The translations under genes were made by a program, and so were the position numbers. The notes beneath the pieces were generated by a model. The model was given only the letters and a program-made list of their open reading frames with translations. It was not told the origin of the DNA and searched no databases. 64,000 nt of DNA from positions 1 through 64,000 of the forward strand of contig NZ_JAOASO010000136.1 in NCBI RefSeq assembly GCF_030158645.1, in the 5' to 3' direction. This document shows positions 24,369 through 32,024 of this stretch, one piece after another (position 1 is the first letter of the stretch; each line of letters opens with the position of its first letter). This stretch comes from Hydrogenophaga sp. Its GTDB lineage: Bacteria; Pseudomonadota; Gammaproteobacteria; Burkholderiales; Burkholderiaceae_C.

Positions 24369-24881
24369 TTAGCGGCTTTCGCCGCCGGCAGATACCCGTG
24401 TGCGACGGGCTGCAAGCTCGGGCGGGCGGGGCAGGCCGGGCAGAAAGTGCACCCGCTGGTTGCGCGCACCCGGCGCGGGCGCGACCAGGTCGGCCAGCGT
24501 CACGCTGTCGAGCACCTCCAGATAGCGGTCCATGGCCTCGCGCAGCGCCGTCTTGAGGCGGCAGTGGCCGTCGAGGCGGCAGCTGTTGTGCTCGGCGTCG
24601 AAGCATTCCACCAGGGTGAAGTCGCTCTCGGTCTGGCGAACCACCTCGCCCACCACGATGGTGTGTGCCGGCTTGAGCAGGCGCAGGCCACCCCCACGCC
24701 CGCGCGTGGTCTCCAGCAGGCCCAGGCCGGAGAGCGTCATCACGATCTTGGTGAGGTGGCTGCGCGAGATGCCGTGGGCCTCGGCGATTTCACCCACGGT
24801 GGCGCGCTGCTCGCGCTGTTCGCTGGCGGCGCAGTACATCAGCACGCGCAGGCTGTAGTCGGTCCATTGGGTCAGTCGCAT
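24369..24881 (-). CDS. nsrR: NO-sensing Rrf2 repressor, NsrR-like
   Basis: The 170-residue protein opens MRLTQWTDYSLRVLMY, has the winged-helix ISRSHLTKIV and GRGGGLRL wing, and holds Cys93, Cys101 and Cys107, the three-cysteine Fe-S site of NsrR. Nitric oxide damages the cluster and releases the operator. AGGAGG lies 7 bases before the start. A 30-residue tail beyond the usual length is Arg/Ala-rich. It is divergent from ytfE, the classic NsrR target, and 9 bases ahead of narX. Confidence 0.9.
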   Translation of the reverse strand: MRLTQWTDYSLRVLMYCAASEQREQRATVGEIAEAHGISRSHLTKIVMTLSGLGLLETTRGRGGGLRLLKPAHTIVVGEVVRQTESDFTLVECFDAEHNSCRLDGHCRLKTALREAMDRYLEVLDSVTLADLVAPAPGARNQRVHFLPGLPRPPELAARRTRVSAGGESR

Positions 24882-24920
24882 GCCGCATCCTCCTGATGGC
24901 CGATGTCCGTGTGGATGGTC

Positions 24921-24979
24921 TGAATGTTCATGTTGTCTGCATTTTATGCCTTAATATATTCATACCAAATGAACATTCA
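24921..24979. promoter_or_regulatory. Inverted-repeat operator region between nsrR and ytfE
   Basis: TGAATGTTCAT (24921-24931) and ATGAACATTCA (24969-24979) are exact reverse complements. The right copy is also part of a TTCAT-ACCAA-ATGAA palindrome (24959-24973). The region between is AT-rich (TTAATATATT), unlike its surroundings, and must hold both promoters. NsrR is the likely binder because both flanking genes are in its known regulon, but the sites do not match the enterobacterial consensus closely. Confidence 0.55.
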
Positions 24980-24991
24980 AGGACCTTGACC

Positions 24992-25690
24992 ATGAACACC
25001 ACCTTCGCCCCCGCCGACACCCTGGAGCGTGCCAGCCAGCCCATTGGCCATATCGCTGTTGCGTTGCCGGGTTCCACCGCTGTGTTCCGCCGCCTCAAGC
25101 TCGACTTCTGCTGTGGCGGCCAGATCGCCCTGCAGCAGGCCTGTGACAACAAGGGCCTCGACGTGGACGCGGTGCTGGCCGAGCTCGCGCGGCTGGACCG
25201 CCCGGACGCGCCCGCAGTGCCGCAAGCCCCGGCCGAGATGATCGACCACATCCTCACGCGCTACCACGCGGTGCACCGGGAGCAGTTGCCCGAGCTGATC
25301 CGCATGGCGCGCCGGGTGCAGGCGGTGCACCGCGAGCACCCCGATGTGCCCACGGGTCTGGCCGAACACCTCGAAGCCATCGAGACCGAAATGCTGGAGC
25401 ACATGGCCAAGGAGGAAAACATCCTCTTCCCCATGCTCAAGGCGGGTGGGCGCGGCATGGCGGTGCACCCCATCGGCGTGATGCGCGAGGAACACACCAG
25501 CCACGGTGAACAGCTTGATCGCCTGATGGCGCTGACGCACGACGCCACGCCACCCGAAGGCGCGTGCAACACCTGGCGCGCGCTCTACGCCGGCATTGAC
25601 CAGTTTGCCGACGACCTGATCGCCCACATCCACCTGGAAAACAACCAGCTGTTTCCGCAGTTCGAACCCCGGCCGGCAGCCTGCTGCTGA
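24992..25690 (+). CDS. ytfE: Di-iron repair of iron centres protein (RIC/YtfE)
   Basis: The 232-residue protein begins with the ScdA_N domain (FRRLKLDFCCGGQIALQQAC, the CCGG motif) and continues with a hemerythrin-like four-helix domain. Di-iron ligands include HxxxH-type His in YHAVHREQLPELIRMA, HLEAIETEMLEHMAKEE, MREEHTSHG and IHLENNQLFP. It repairs Fe-S clusters damaged by NO. ATG 24992 follows AAGGACC; the open frame upstream is promoter DNA. The C-terminus ends CC. Regulation by the divergent NsrR is expected. Confidence 0.94.
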   Translation: MNTTFAPADTLERASQPIGHIAVALPGSTAVFRRLKLDFCCGGQIALQQACDNKGLDVDAVLAELARLDRPDAPAVPQAPAEMIDHILTRYHAVHREQLPELIRMARRVQAVHREHPDVPTGLAEHLEAIETEMLEHMAKEENILFPMLKAGGRGMAVHPIGVMREEHTSHGEQLDRLMALTHDATPPEGACNTWRALYAGIDQFADDLIAHIHLENNQLFPQFEPRPAACC

Positions 25691-25771
25691 GGGCCCAGCG
25701 GTGCCGCCCTTGGGTGGGAGCGGCTATGCTGGCAGCGACCCGCAACGCCCGCCCGACCACCCACACCCCCC

Positions 25772-26179
25772 ATGCCAACCCCGGACATCGCCTGGGCCTA
25801 CCCGCTGCTGCTCAAGAGCCACCTCGGCCTGGTCGTGACCAGCGTGGGCCTGTTCTCTGTGCGTGCACTTGCCGCGCTGCAGGGCCAGGTCTGGCCGTTT
25901 CGCAAGGGCTGGCGCCGCGCGAGCGAGGGGGTCGACACCGCGTTGCTCACGGCCGGCGCGGGCCTGTGGTGGCTGCTGCAGCTCAACCCGCTGCACACGC
26001 CCTGGTTCGGCCTCAAGCTCGGCCTGCTGGTGGTCTACATCGCGCTGGGCACGGTGGCCATGCGCAGCACCGCATCCACCCCGGTGCGTGCGCTGTGCCT
26101 GCTGGCCGCGCTGCTCTGCGTCGCCTTCATGGCTTCGATGGCGCTGGCGCGCCATCCTCTGGGCTGGTGGGCGCCATGA
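25772..26179 (+). CDS. SirB2-family small membrane protein
   Basis: The 135-residue protein has four hydrophobic segments (about 10-32, 50-70, 75-95, 104-124). It opens with the SirB family pattern KSHLGLVVTSVGLFSVR and contains LNPLHTPWFGLKLGLLVVYIALG in that order, typical of SirB2/YchQ-like inner-membrane proteins. Its function is not known. It overlaps the next gene by 4 bases, so the two are co-translated. Confidence 0.8.
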   Translation: MPTPDIAWAYPLLLKSHLGLVVTSVGLFSVRALAALQGQVWPFRKGWRRASEGVDTALLTAGAGLWWLLQLNPLHTPWFGLKLGLLVVYIALGTVAMRSTASTPVRALCLLAALLCVAFMASMALARHPLGWWAP

Positions 26180-26562
26180 GCCTGCACCGTTCGAGCGCGG
26201 TTCGCTGGCTGCTGTGGCTGGCGGGCAGTGTGGCGCTGGCGCTGGGCCTCATCGGCGTGGTGCTGCCCGGCCTGCCGACCACGCCCTTCATCCTGCTGGC
26301 CGCCGCCTGCTACGCCAAGGCCTCGCCCCGGCTGCACGGCTGGCTGCTCAACCACCGTTTTCTCGGCCCCATGGTGCGCGACTGGGAAGCGCACCGCAGC
26401 CTCACACGCCGCAGCAAAACCGTGGCACAGGTGAGCATGGTGGTGATGGTGGGCCTGTCGGCGTGGGGACTGCGCGAGCGGCCGGTGGTGCTCGCGATCG
26501 TGTTGATCGCAGCACTCATCGGCGTGTGGGTGGTGGCGCACATTCCCACCCGAAAACCTTGA
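26176..26562 (+). CDS. DUF454 (YbaN-like) inner-membrane protein
   Basis: The 128-residue product has three hydrophobic helices and the DUF454 hallmark LGLIGVVLPGLPTTPFILLAA, followed by CYAKASPRLHGWLLNH. The start ATG overlaps the SirB2-like stop. Functions proposed for relatives include haem- or respiration-linked roles, but none is certain. It converges on pgk with one base between the stop codons. Confidence 0.85.
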   Translation: MSLHRSSAVRWLLWLAGSVALALGLIGVVLPGLPTTPFILLAAACYAKASPRLHGWLLNHRFLGPMVRDWEAHRSLTRRSKTVAQVSMVVMVGLSAWGLRERPVVLAIVLIAALIGVWVVAHIPTRKP

Positions 26563-26563
26563 T

Positions 26564-27760
26564 TCAGCCCTGGGCTCTTCTCGCCAGAACTTCAAACGCC
26601 GGCAAGGTCTTGCCTTCCAGCACTTCCAGGAAAGCACCACCGCCGGTGGAGATGTAGCCCACGTCCTTCTCGATGCCGTATTTGGCAATGGCCGCCAGCG
26701 TGTCGCCGCCACCCGCGATGCTGAAGGCGCTGCTCCTGGCAATCGCTTCGGCGATCACCTTGGTGCCGTTCTCGAAGGCCGCGAACTCGAACACGCCGAC
26801 CGGGCCGTTCCACACAATGGTGCCGGCCTTCATCAGCTGCTCGGCCAGCTTGGCCGCGGTCTGGGGGCCGATGTCGAGGATCAGGTCGTCGTCGGCCACG
26901 TCGGTGGCGGCTTTCACCGTGGCCACGGCGTCGGCGCTGAAGCCCTTGGCGGTCACCACGTCGGTGGGAATCGGCACCTCGGCGCCGCGCGCCTTCATGG
27001 CGTCGATCACGGCCTTGGCCTCGTTCACCAGGTCGGCCTCGGCCAGGCTCTTGCCGATCTTCAGGCCCGCCGCGAGCATGAAGGTGTTGGCGATGCCGCC
27101 GCCCACGATGAGCTGGTCGACCTTGCTCGCCAGGCTCTTCAGGATGGTGAGCTTGGTGCTGACCTTGCTCCCGGCCACGATGGCCACCAGCGGGCGCTTG
27201 GGCGCGAGCAGCGCGGCGGCAATCGCGTCCATCTCGGCGGCCAGCAGCGGACCGGCGCAGGCAATCGGTGCGGTCTCGGCGATGCCGTAGGTGGTGCCCT
27301 CGGCGCGGTGCGAGGTGCCGAAGGCGTCGTGCACAAAGATGTCGCACAGGGCACCGAGCTTCTTCGCGAGTTCGGGGCTGTTCTTCTTCTCGCCCACGTT
27401 CAGGCGGCAGTTTTCCAGCAGCACCACCTCACCGGGCGCCACCGAAAAATCGCCATCGACCCAGTCGGCCACCAGGCGCACCGGGCGGTTCATCAGCGCC
27501 GACAGGCGCGCGGCCACGGGCTGCAGCGAGTCTTCGGGCTTGAACGCGCCCTCGGTGGGACGGCCCAGGTGCGAGGTGACCATGACGGCCGCGCCCGCGT
27601 CGAGCGCCATCTGGATCGCCGGGATGCTCGCGCGGATGCGGGTGTCCTCGGTGATGCGACCCGTGTCGTCCTGTGGCACGTTGAGGTCGGCCCGGATGAA
27701 GACGCGCTGGCCCTGGACGCGGCCACTGGAGCAGAGATCGGAGAAGCGGATGAAGGACAT
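26564..27760 (-). CDS. pgk: Phosphoglycerate kinase
   Basis: This glycolytic enzyme transfers phosphate between 1,3-bisphosphoglycerate and ADP. The 398 residues include RADLNVP, the substrate loop TSHLGRP, GSKVSTK and the nucleotide-binding [13 protein letters not shown] with STGGGAFLE near the C-terminus. ATG 27760 (MSFIRFSD) is preferred to an upstream in-frame ATG because it matches the family start. It stands alone rather than with gap or pyk. Confidence 0.97.
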   Translation of the reverse strand: MSFIRFSDLCSSGRVQGQRVFIRADLNVPQDDTGRITEDTRIRASIPAIQMALDAGAAVMVTSHLGRPTEGAFKPEDSLQPVAARLSALMNRPVRLVADWVDGDFSVAPGEVVLLENCRLNVGEKKNSPELAKKLGALCDIFVHDAFGTSHRAEGTTYGIAETAPIACAGPLLAAEMDAIAAALLAPKRPLVAIVAGSKVSTKLTILKSLASKVDQLIVGGGIANTFMLAAGLKIGKSLAEADLVNEAKAVIDAMKARGAEVPIPTDVVTAKGFSADAVATVKAATDVADDDLILDIGPQTAAKLAEQLMKAGTIVWNGPVGVFEFAAFENGTKVIAEAIARSSAFSIAGGGDTLAAIAKYGIEKDVGYISTGGGAFLEVLEGKTLPAFEVLARRAQG

Positions 27761-27826
27761 GGTGCTGTGCAGGTGGGTGGATGACAAACCCACGCATTGT
27801 AGGAAAGGCCCTTCCTCAGCCCTCCC

Positions 27827-28579
27827 TCAATCGTCATCCTCGTGGTCCGACTGCCCTGCCAGCAGACCGCTCCATACCTGGGCCGACACCAGGCCTTTGG
27901 GCGACTGCTGCCACTGCCAGGCGCCGAACGCCAGCACCGCGGCCAGCAGCACCACCGCCAGCCAGACCCGGTTGTGCTTCACCAGGCTCGGGCCTGGACC
28001 CTCCACGCGGCCGGTGAGCATGGGCAGCGCCTGGTTCTTGCGGCGCAGCAAGCTCAAGCCCGCGATCAGCGCGATGTGGCCGAGCACGACCACCAGGAAG
28101 GCCTCGCCGAAGAACTCGTGCACGTCTTCCAGCCAGTCGCCCCAGTCGTTGTAGCTGCCGTAGCCGCTGAGCGTGAGCGGCACCATCATCACCAGCAGCG
28201 CGAACACGGCGAGTGCCATCAGCAGGTTCTGACCCTGGCGCCAGTGGATGGCTGTCAGACCCGGCGCCGAGGTGAATGAACGCAACCACGCCGGTGCGCC
28301 CGCGAGCTTGCGCCAGAGCTGACCCAGGCCCGCCTGGCGCGGCCCGAGGAGGCCGTACAGCAAGCGAAACGCGAGCAGCCCGGCCAGGGTGTAGCCCAGG
28401 GTGACGTGCAGCAGCCGCCAGCGTTCACCGTCGGCGGTGATGTAGGCGCCCACGAAGCTCAGTGCGAAAAGCCAGTGGAACATGCGCATGGGCGCGTCGA
28501 TGACGAGCCGCGTGGGCACAGGCAGGGCACGTGTGGCCTCGGGGCGGGTGGAAGTGTTGAAGTCGGGTGCGGTGTGCAT
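27827..28579 (-). CDS. Cytochrome b561-type membrane protein of the SHP/DHC cluster
   Basis: The 250-residue di-haem cytochrome b candidate has about five hydrophobic helices with His in MRMFHWLFA, LLHVTLGYTL, VHEFFGEAFLVVVLGHIALI. It should take electrons from quinol and pass them to the periplasmic dihaem cytochrome next door. The C-terminus is a short acidic HEDDD tail. It is the last gene of a three-gene operon SHP-DHC-b561 and follows the dihaem gene by 17 bases. Confidence 0.85.
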   Translation of the reverse strand: MHTAPDFNTSTRPEATRALPVPTRLVIDAPMRMFHWLFALSFVGAYITADGERWRLLHVTLGYTLAGLLAFRLLYGLLGPRQAGLGQLWRKLAGAPAWLRSFTSAPGLTAIHWRQGQNLLMALAVFALLVMMVPLTLSGYGSYNDWGDWLEDVHEFFGEAFLVVVLGHIALIAGLSLLRRKNQALPMLTGRVEGPGPSLVKHNRVWLAVVLLAAVLAFGAWQWQQSPKGLVSAQVWSGLLAGQSDHEDDD

Positions 28580-28596
28580 GGTCGTCTTTCAGAAGT

Positions 28597-29094
28597 TCAG
28601 TCGTCCCAGCCGCGGCGCAGCCGCGCGTCCAGGCCCGGCGGGAAACGGAGGTTGTCGTCGTCGTACAGGCCCTGGTGGGCGCCGGTGTGGCAGGCGGCGC
28701 AGTTGGCCGCGCTCTTCACGCTGGCGTGTTTCCACACGGCGGGGTCGATGCCCCGGTGCTTGCGCTCGAACCAGGCGGAGCGCGTGATGCGGTCCTGCGG
28801 GGGCTCTTCGTTCACGCGCTTGTAGGTGCCCGCGTGCGTCTGCAGCCACTGGCCGAGTTGGGTGACGGTGGCGGCGTCGAGCGAGGCGTCGGTGCCGAAG
28901 TGCTGGTCGAGCCCGCCCATGATGCGTTGCCACGAACGCGCCGGCAGCATGCCCGGCGGGTAGGCGGTGTGGCAGGCAGCGCACTCCTGCGTGTAGGCCT
29001 GCGGCACGCTGCGCGGCATCATCGGGCCGCTGTCGGCGTGGGCGGTGGTCAGGCCGGCGAGGGCCATGACCAAGGCAGTGGAGATCGTTTTCAT
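28597..29094 (-). CDS. Dihaem cytochrome c (DHC-type)
   Basis: The 165-residue exported protein has a Sec signal peptide (cleavage after about TTAHA, residue 20) and two CAACH haem sites at 38-42 and 132-136. Size and haem spacing match DHC, the dihaem cytochrome that reduces SHP in Rhodobacter and Shewanella. It lies between the SHP-like gene and the b-type cytochrome in the same order as in those organisms. Confidence 0.87.
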   Translation of the reverse strand: MKTISTALVMALAGLTTAHADSGPMMPRSVPQAYTQECAACHTAYPPGMLPARSWQRIMGGLDQHFGTDASLDAATVTQLGQWLQTHAGTYKRVNEEPPQDRITRSAWFERKHRGIDPAVWKHASVKSAANCAACHTGAHQGLYDDDNLRFPPGLDARLRRGWDD

Positions 29095-29104
29095 GGAGCG
29101 GCTT

Positions 29105-29515
29105 TCAGGGTTTGAGGCTGAGCAGGTACGCCATCACGTCGGCCTTCTCGGCGGCGCTGCATTCGCGGCTAAGCACGTCCTTGCAGTTGCGGCGGAACCA
29201 CTTGTCCGACTTGGCGGCATCGGTGAAGGCCTGGGCGTTGAAGGCCGGCGCCAGCGGGGCGATGGGCTTGGCCGTGCTCGCGTGTTCGCCCTGGCGTGTG
29301 GGCGGTGTGCCGTGGCACGAAGCGCAGGACCATTCACCCCCGTGGCGCTGGTTGAAGAAAGCCTGGCCTTTGGACGCGTTGCCCGGCGCGCCGGCTTGCG
29401 CGCTCCAGCGGCTGAGCTGCTCGGCCGGCGTGGTGTCGCCGGCGTGGGCGGCCACCGCTTCGAGGGCCAGCAGCGCGAGGGCTGCGAGTCGGAGAACTTG
29501 GGATGCGGGGTTCAT
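29105..29515 (-). CDS. SHP-type monohaem cytochrome c (DUF1924)
   Basis: The 136-residue protein has a signal peptide ending near AHA-G (residue 25), a single CASCH haem site at 64-68 and the SHP signature FRRNCKDVLSREC at 108-119. In SHP the Asn before the first of these Cys is the unusual sixth haem ligand and the two Cys form a disulfide; here they are Asn110, Cys111 and Cys119. SHP binds NO and O2 when reduced. ATG 29515 is chosen for the signal peptide; an open frame extends upstream. Confidence 0.88.
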   Translation of the reverse strand: MNPASQVLRLAALALLALEAVAAHAGDTTPAEQLSRWSAQAGAPGNASKGQAFFNQRHGGEWSCASCHGTPPTRQGEHASTAKPIAPLAPAFNAQAFTDAAKSDKWFRRNCKDVLSRECSAAEKADVMAYLLSLKP

Positions 29516-29655
29516 GGCGTGCGTCGAGTGATCGGGGTGAAGGCATCTTGCGAAACCCCGGCTGTACGGCACCTGAAGCGCGCGTTCATCGGGCGTTCAG
29601 GTTCGACCCGCACAATGGTCCGGCGCATGGTCAGCCCTTTGCTGCCTGCCCCACC

Positions 29656-29979
29656 GTGAAACCACCGCGCTCCTCAACCCTCCCGTTCATCGCGCTGACC
29701 AGCCTGCTGGCCGGCGTGTTGCTCAGCTCGCCTGCGAGCGCCAGCGACCGGGACCACGACCGGGCGCGCGCGGCCGTGAAAGCGGGTCAGGTGGTGCCGC
29801 TGCGCACCGTGCTCGAACGCCTGGAGCGCGAGCACCCGGGCCAGGTGCTGGACGTGGAGCTGGAGGACGAAGACGGCCGGCTGGTGTACGAAGTCAAGCT
29901 GCTGCAGGGCGACGGGCGGCTGGTGAAGCTCGAACTCGACGCCAGGACCGCCACCGTGCTGCGCCGCAAGGAACGTTGA
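29656..29979 (+). CDS. PepSY-domain periplasmic protein
   Basis: The product is 107 residues from GTG 29656. A signal peptide (PFIALTSLLAGVLLSSPASA) is followed by one PepSY domain with VVPLRTVLERLEREHPGQVL and VYEVKLL. Such proteins are often made next to two-component systems and may modulate the sensor or a protease. It lies 12 bases before the response regulator gene and is divergent from the SHP cluster, so it probably leads the regulator operon. Confidence 0.85.
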   Translation: MKPPRSSTLPFIALTSLLAGVLLSSPASASDRDHDRARAAVKAGQVVPLRTVLERLEREHPGQVLDVELEDEDGRLVYEVKLLQGDGRLVKLELDARTATVLRRKER

Positions 29980-29991
29980 GCCCACCCACCC

Positions 29992-30654
29992 ATGCGCATC
30001 CTGCTGGTTGAAGACGACCCCACCCTGCGCGCGCAGCTGCGCACGGGCCTGCATGAGGCCGGCTACGCGGTGGACGAGGCCGACAACGGACGCGACGCGC
30101 ACTTTCTGGGCGACACCGAAGCCTTCGACGCGGTGGTGCTCGACCTCGGCCTGCCAGTCCTCGATGGCCTGAGCGTGCTCAAGCGCTGGCGCAATGCAGG
30201 CCGGGTGGTGCCGGTACTCATCCTCACCGCGCGCGACAACTGGAGCGAGAAGGTGGCCGGCATCGACGCCGGTGCCGACGACTACCTCACCAAACCTTTC
30301 CACATGGAAGAGCTGCTGGCGCGCCTGCGCGCGCTCATCCGCCGCGCCGGTGGCCTGGCCTCGCCGCTGCTGCAGTGCGGCGAGCTGGCGCTGGACACGC
30401 GCAGCGGCCGCGTGACGCTGCAGGGCCAGACCGTGGCGCTGACCAGCCACGAATACAAGGTGCTTGAGTATTTGATGCACCGCCCGGGCGCGGTGGTTTC
30501 GCGCACCGAACTCACCGAACACATCTACGCGCAGGACTTCGAGCGCGACTCCAACACCATCGAGGTGTTTGTCGGCCGGCTGCGCAAGAAGCTGCCGCCC
30601 GCGCTGATCGAGACTGTGCGCGGGCTGGGCTACCGGCTGGTACCGCCGCCATGA
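29992..30654 (+). CDS. OmpR-family response regulator next to SHP cluster
   Basis: The 220-residue regulator has a receiver domain with acidic pocket EDD (7-9), phospho-Asp51 in VVLDLGLP and Lys in TKPF, then a winged-helix DNA-binding domain (LTSHEYKVLEYLM; TIEVFVGRLRKKL). It resembles the QseB/PmrA branch. The kinase gene overlaps its end as ATGA. From position it should regulate the divergent SHP-DHC-b561 operon; the signal is unknown. Confidence 0.9.
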   Translation: MRILLVEDDPTLRAQLRTGLHEAGYAVDEADNGRDAHFLGDTEAFDAVVLDLGLPVLDGLSVLKRWRNAGRVVPVLILTARDNWSEKVAGIDAGADDYLTKPFHMEELLARLRALIRRAGGLASPLLQCGELALDTRSGRVTLQGQTVALTSHEYKVLEYLMHRPGAVVSRTELTEHIYAQDFERDSNTIEVFVGRLRKKLPPALIETVRGLGYRLVPPP

Positions 30655-32024
30655 CACGCTGGACCGGCTCGCTGCGGATGCGCCTGCTGCTGGGTACCCT
30701 GGTGGCGCTCGCGCTGGCGCTGCTGCTGGCCGGCGTGGTGCTCGGGGGCCTGTTCCGCGACCACGTGATGCGCCAGTTCGAGACCACGCTCACCCAGCAG
30801 CTCGACCAGCTCACCGCGCGGCTGGTGTTCGACGCCGGCGGCCAGCCGCAGATCGATCCGCAGGCGCTGTCGGACCCGCGCTGGCAGCGGCCGTTTTCCG
30901 GTCTGTACTGGCAGCTGGACCAGCTCAGTGCGGACGGCCAGAGCCGCAGCGGCGTGCTGCGCTCGCGCTCGCTGTGGGACAGCAGTCTCACGCTGCAAGC
31001 CGACGCGATGGCCGATGGCGGCATCCATGTGCACGAAGGGCTGGGCCCGCAAGATGCGCCGGTGCTGATGCTGGAGCGCACGGTGCGCGCGGCGGAGACG
31101 CCCGACGCGCAATGGCGCCTGATCGTGGCGGGCGACCTGCAGCAAACCGCCCAGGCGATCGACCGCTTTCGCGGCGTGCTGGCGCTGTCGCTGCTGATCC
31201 TGCTCGCGCTGCTGGCGCTGGCGGCGCTGGCGCAGGTGCTGGTGGGTCTGGCGCCGTTGCGCGCCCTGCAACGCGCGCTCAACGAGGTGCGTCAGGGGCG
31301 CGTGCAGCGCCTGCAAGGCGACTTTCCCTCGGAGGTCCAACCCCTGATCAACGACTTCAACCAGGTGCTGGCCACCAACGCCGAGGTGGTGGCGCGCGCC
31401 CGCACCCACGCGGGCAACCTGGCCCATGCGCTGAAGACACCGCTGGCGGTGATGGCGCAGGCCGCCAGCGCCGGTGCGGCGGATCTGCCGGCGCTGGTGC
31501 AGGCGCAGGTGGCGGCGTCGCGGCGCCACATCGACGCCCACCTCAGCCGTTCGCGCGTGGCGGCCTCGCTCCAGTTGCCCGGCCAACGCACGCCGCTGGC
31601 TCCCGTGCTCGCGGGACTGCTGCGTGTGATGGAGCGCGTCCATGCCGAGCGCCATCTCGCCTTCACGCTGGCGCCCATGGACGACTCACTGGCCTTCGCC
31701 GGCGAAGAACAGGACCTGCAGGAGATGCTGGGCAACCTGCTGGACAACGCCGGCCTGTGGGCGCGCAGCGCGGTGCGGATCGGCGCGGCCCGTGAAGGCG
31801 AAACGCTGGTGATCACGGTGGACGACGACGGCCCGGGCATCTCGGCAGCGCAGCGCGACGCGGTGCTGGCGCGCGGTGCGCGGCTGGACGAATCGGCTCC
31901 GGGCAGCGGCCTGGGCCTGGCCATCGTGGCCGATCTGGCCCGCCTCTATGGTGGCGACATCGCGCTGGAGCGCAGTGCGCTCGGTGGGCTGTGCGCCCGC
32001 CTCAGTTTGCCGCGGTCGGCGTGA
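30651..32024 (+). CDS. Sensor histidine kinase next to SHP cluster
   Basis: The 457-residue kinase has a first helix at about 10-32, a periplasmic domain of about 125 residues, a second helix near 175-205, and a HAMP-like linker. The phospho-His lies in NLAHALKTPLAVM, and the HATPase has N (LLDNAGLWA), G1 (DDDGPGI) and G2 (GSGLGLAIV) boxes. The NLAHALKTPL H-box is the PhoQ/QseC-like variant. Its last 23 bases overlap the end of the convergent phosphoethanolamine transferase gene. Confidence 0.9.
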   Translation: MTRWTGSLRMRLLLGTLVALALALLLAGVVLGGLFRDHVMRQFETTLTQQLDQLTARLVFDAGGQPQIDPQALSDPRWQRPFSGLYWQLDQLSADGQSRSGVLRSRSLWDSSLTLQADAMADGGIHVHEGLGPQDAPVLMLERTVRAAETPDAQWRLIVAGDLQQTAQAIDRFRGVLALSLLILLALLALAALAQVLVGLAPLRALQRALNEVRQGRVQRLQGDFPSEVQPLINDFNQVLATNAEVVARARTHAGNLAHALKTPLAVMAQAASAGAADLPALVQAQVAASRRHIDAHLSRSRVAASLQLPGQRTPLAPVLAGLLRVMERVHAERHLAFTLAPMDDSLAFAGEEQDLQEMLGNLLDNAGLWARSAVRIGAAREGETLVITVDDDGPGISAAQRDAVLARGARLDESAPGSGLGLAIVADLARLYGGDIALERSALGGLCARLSLPRSA

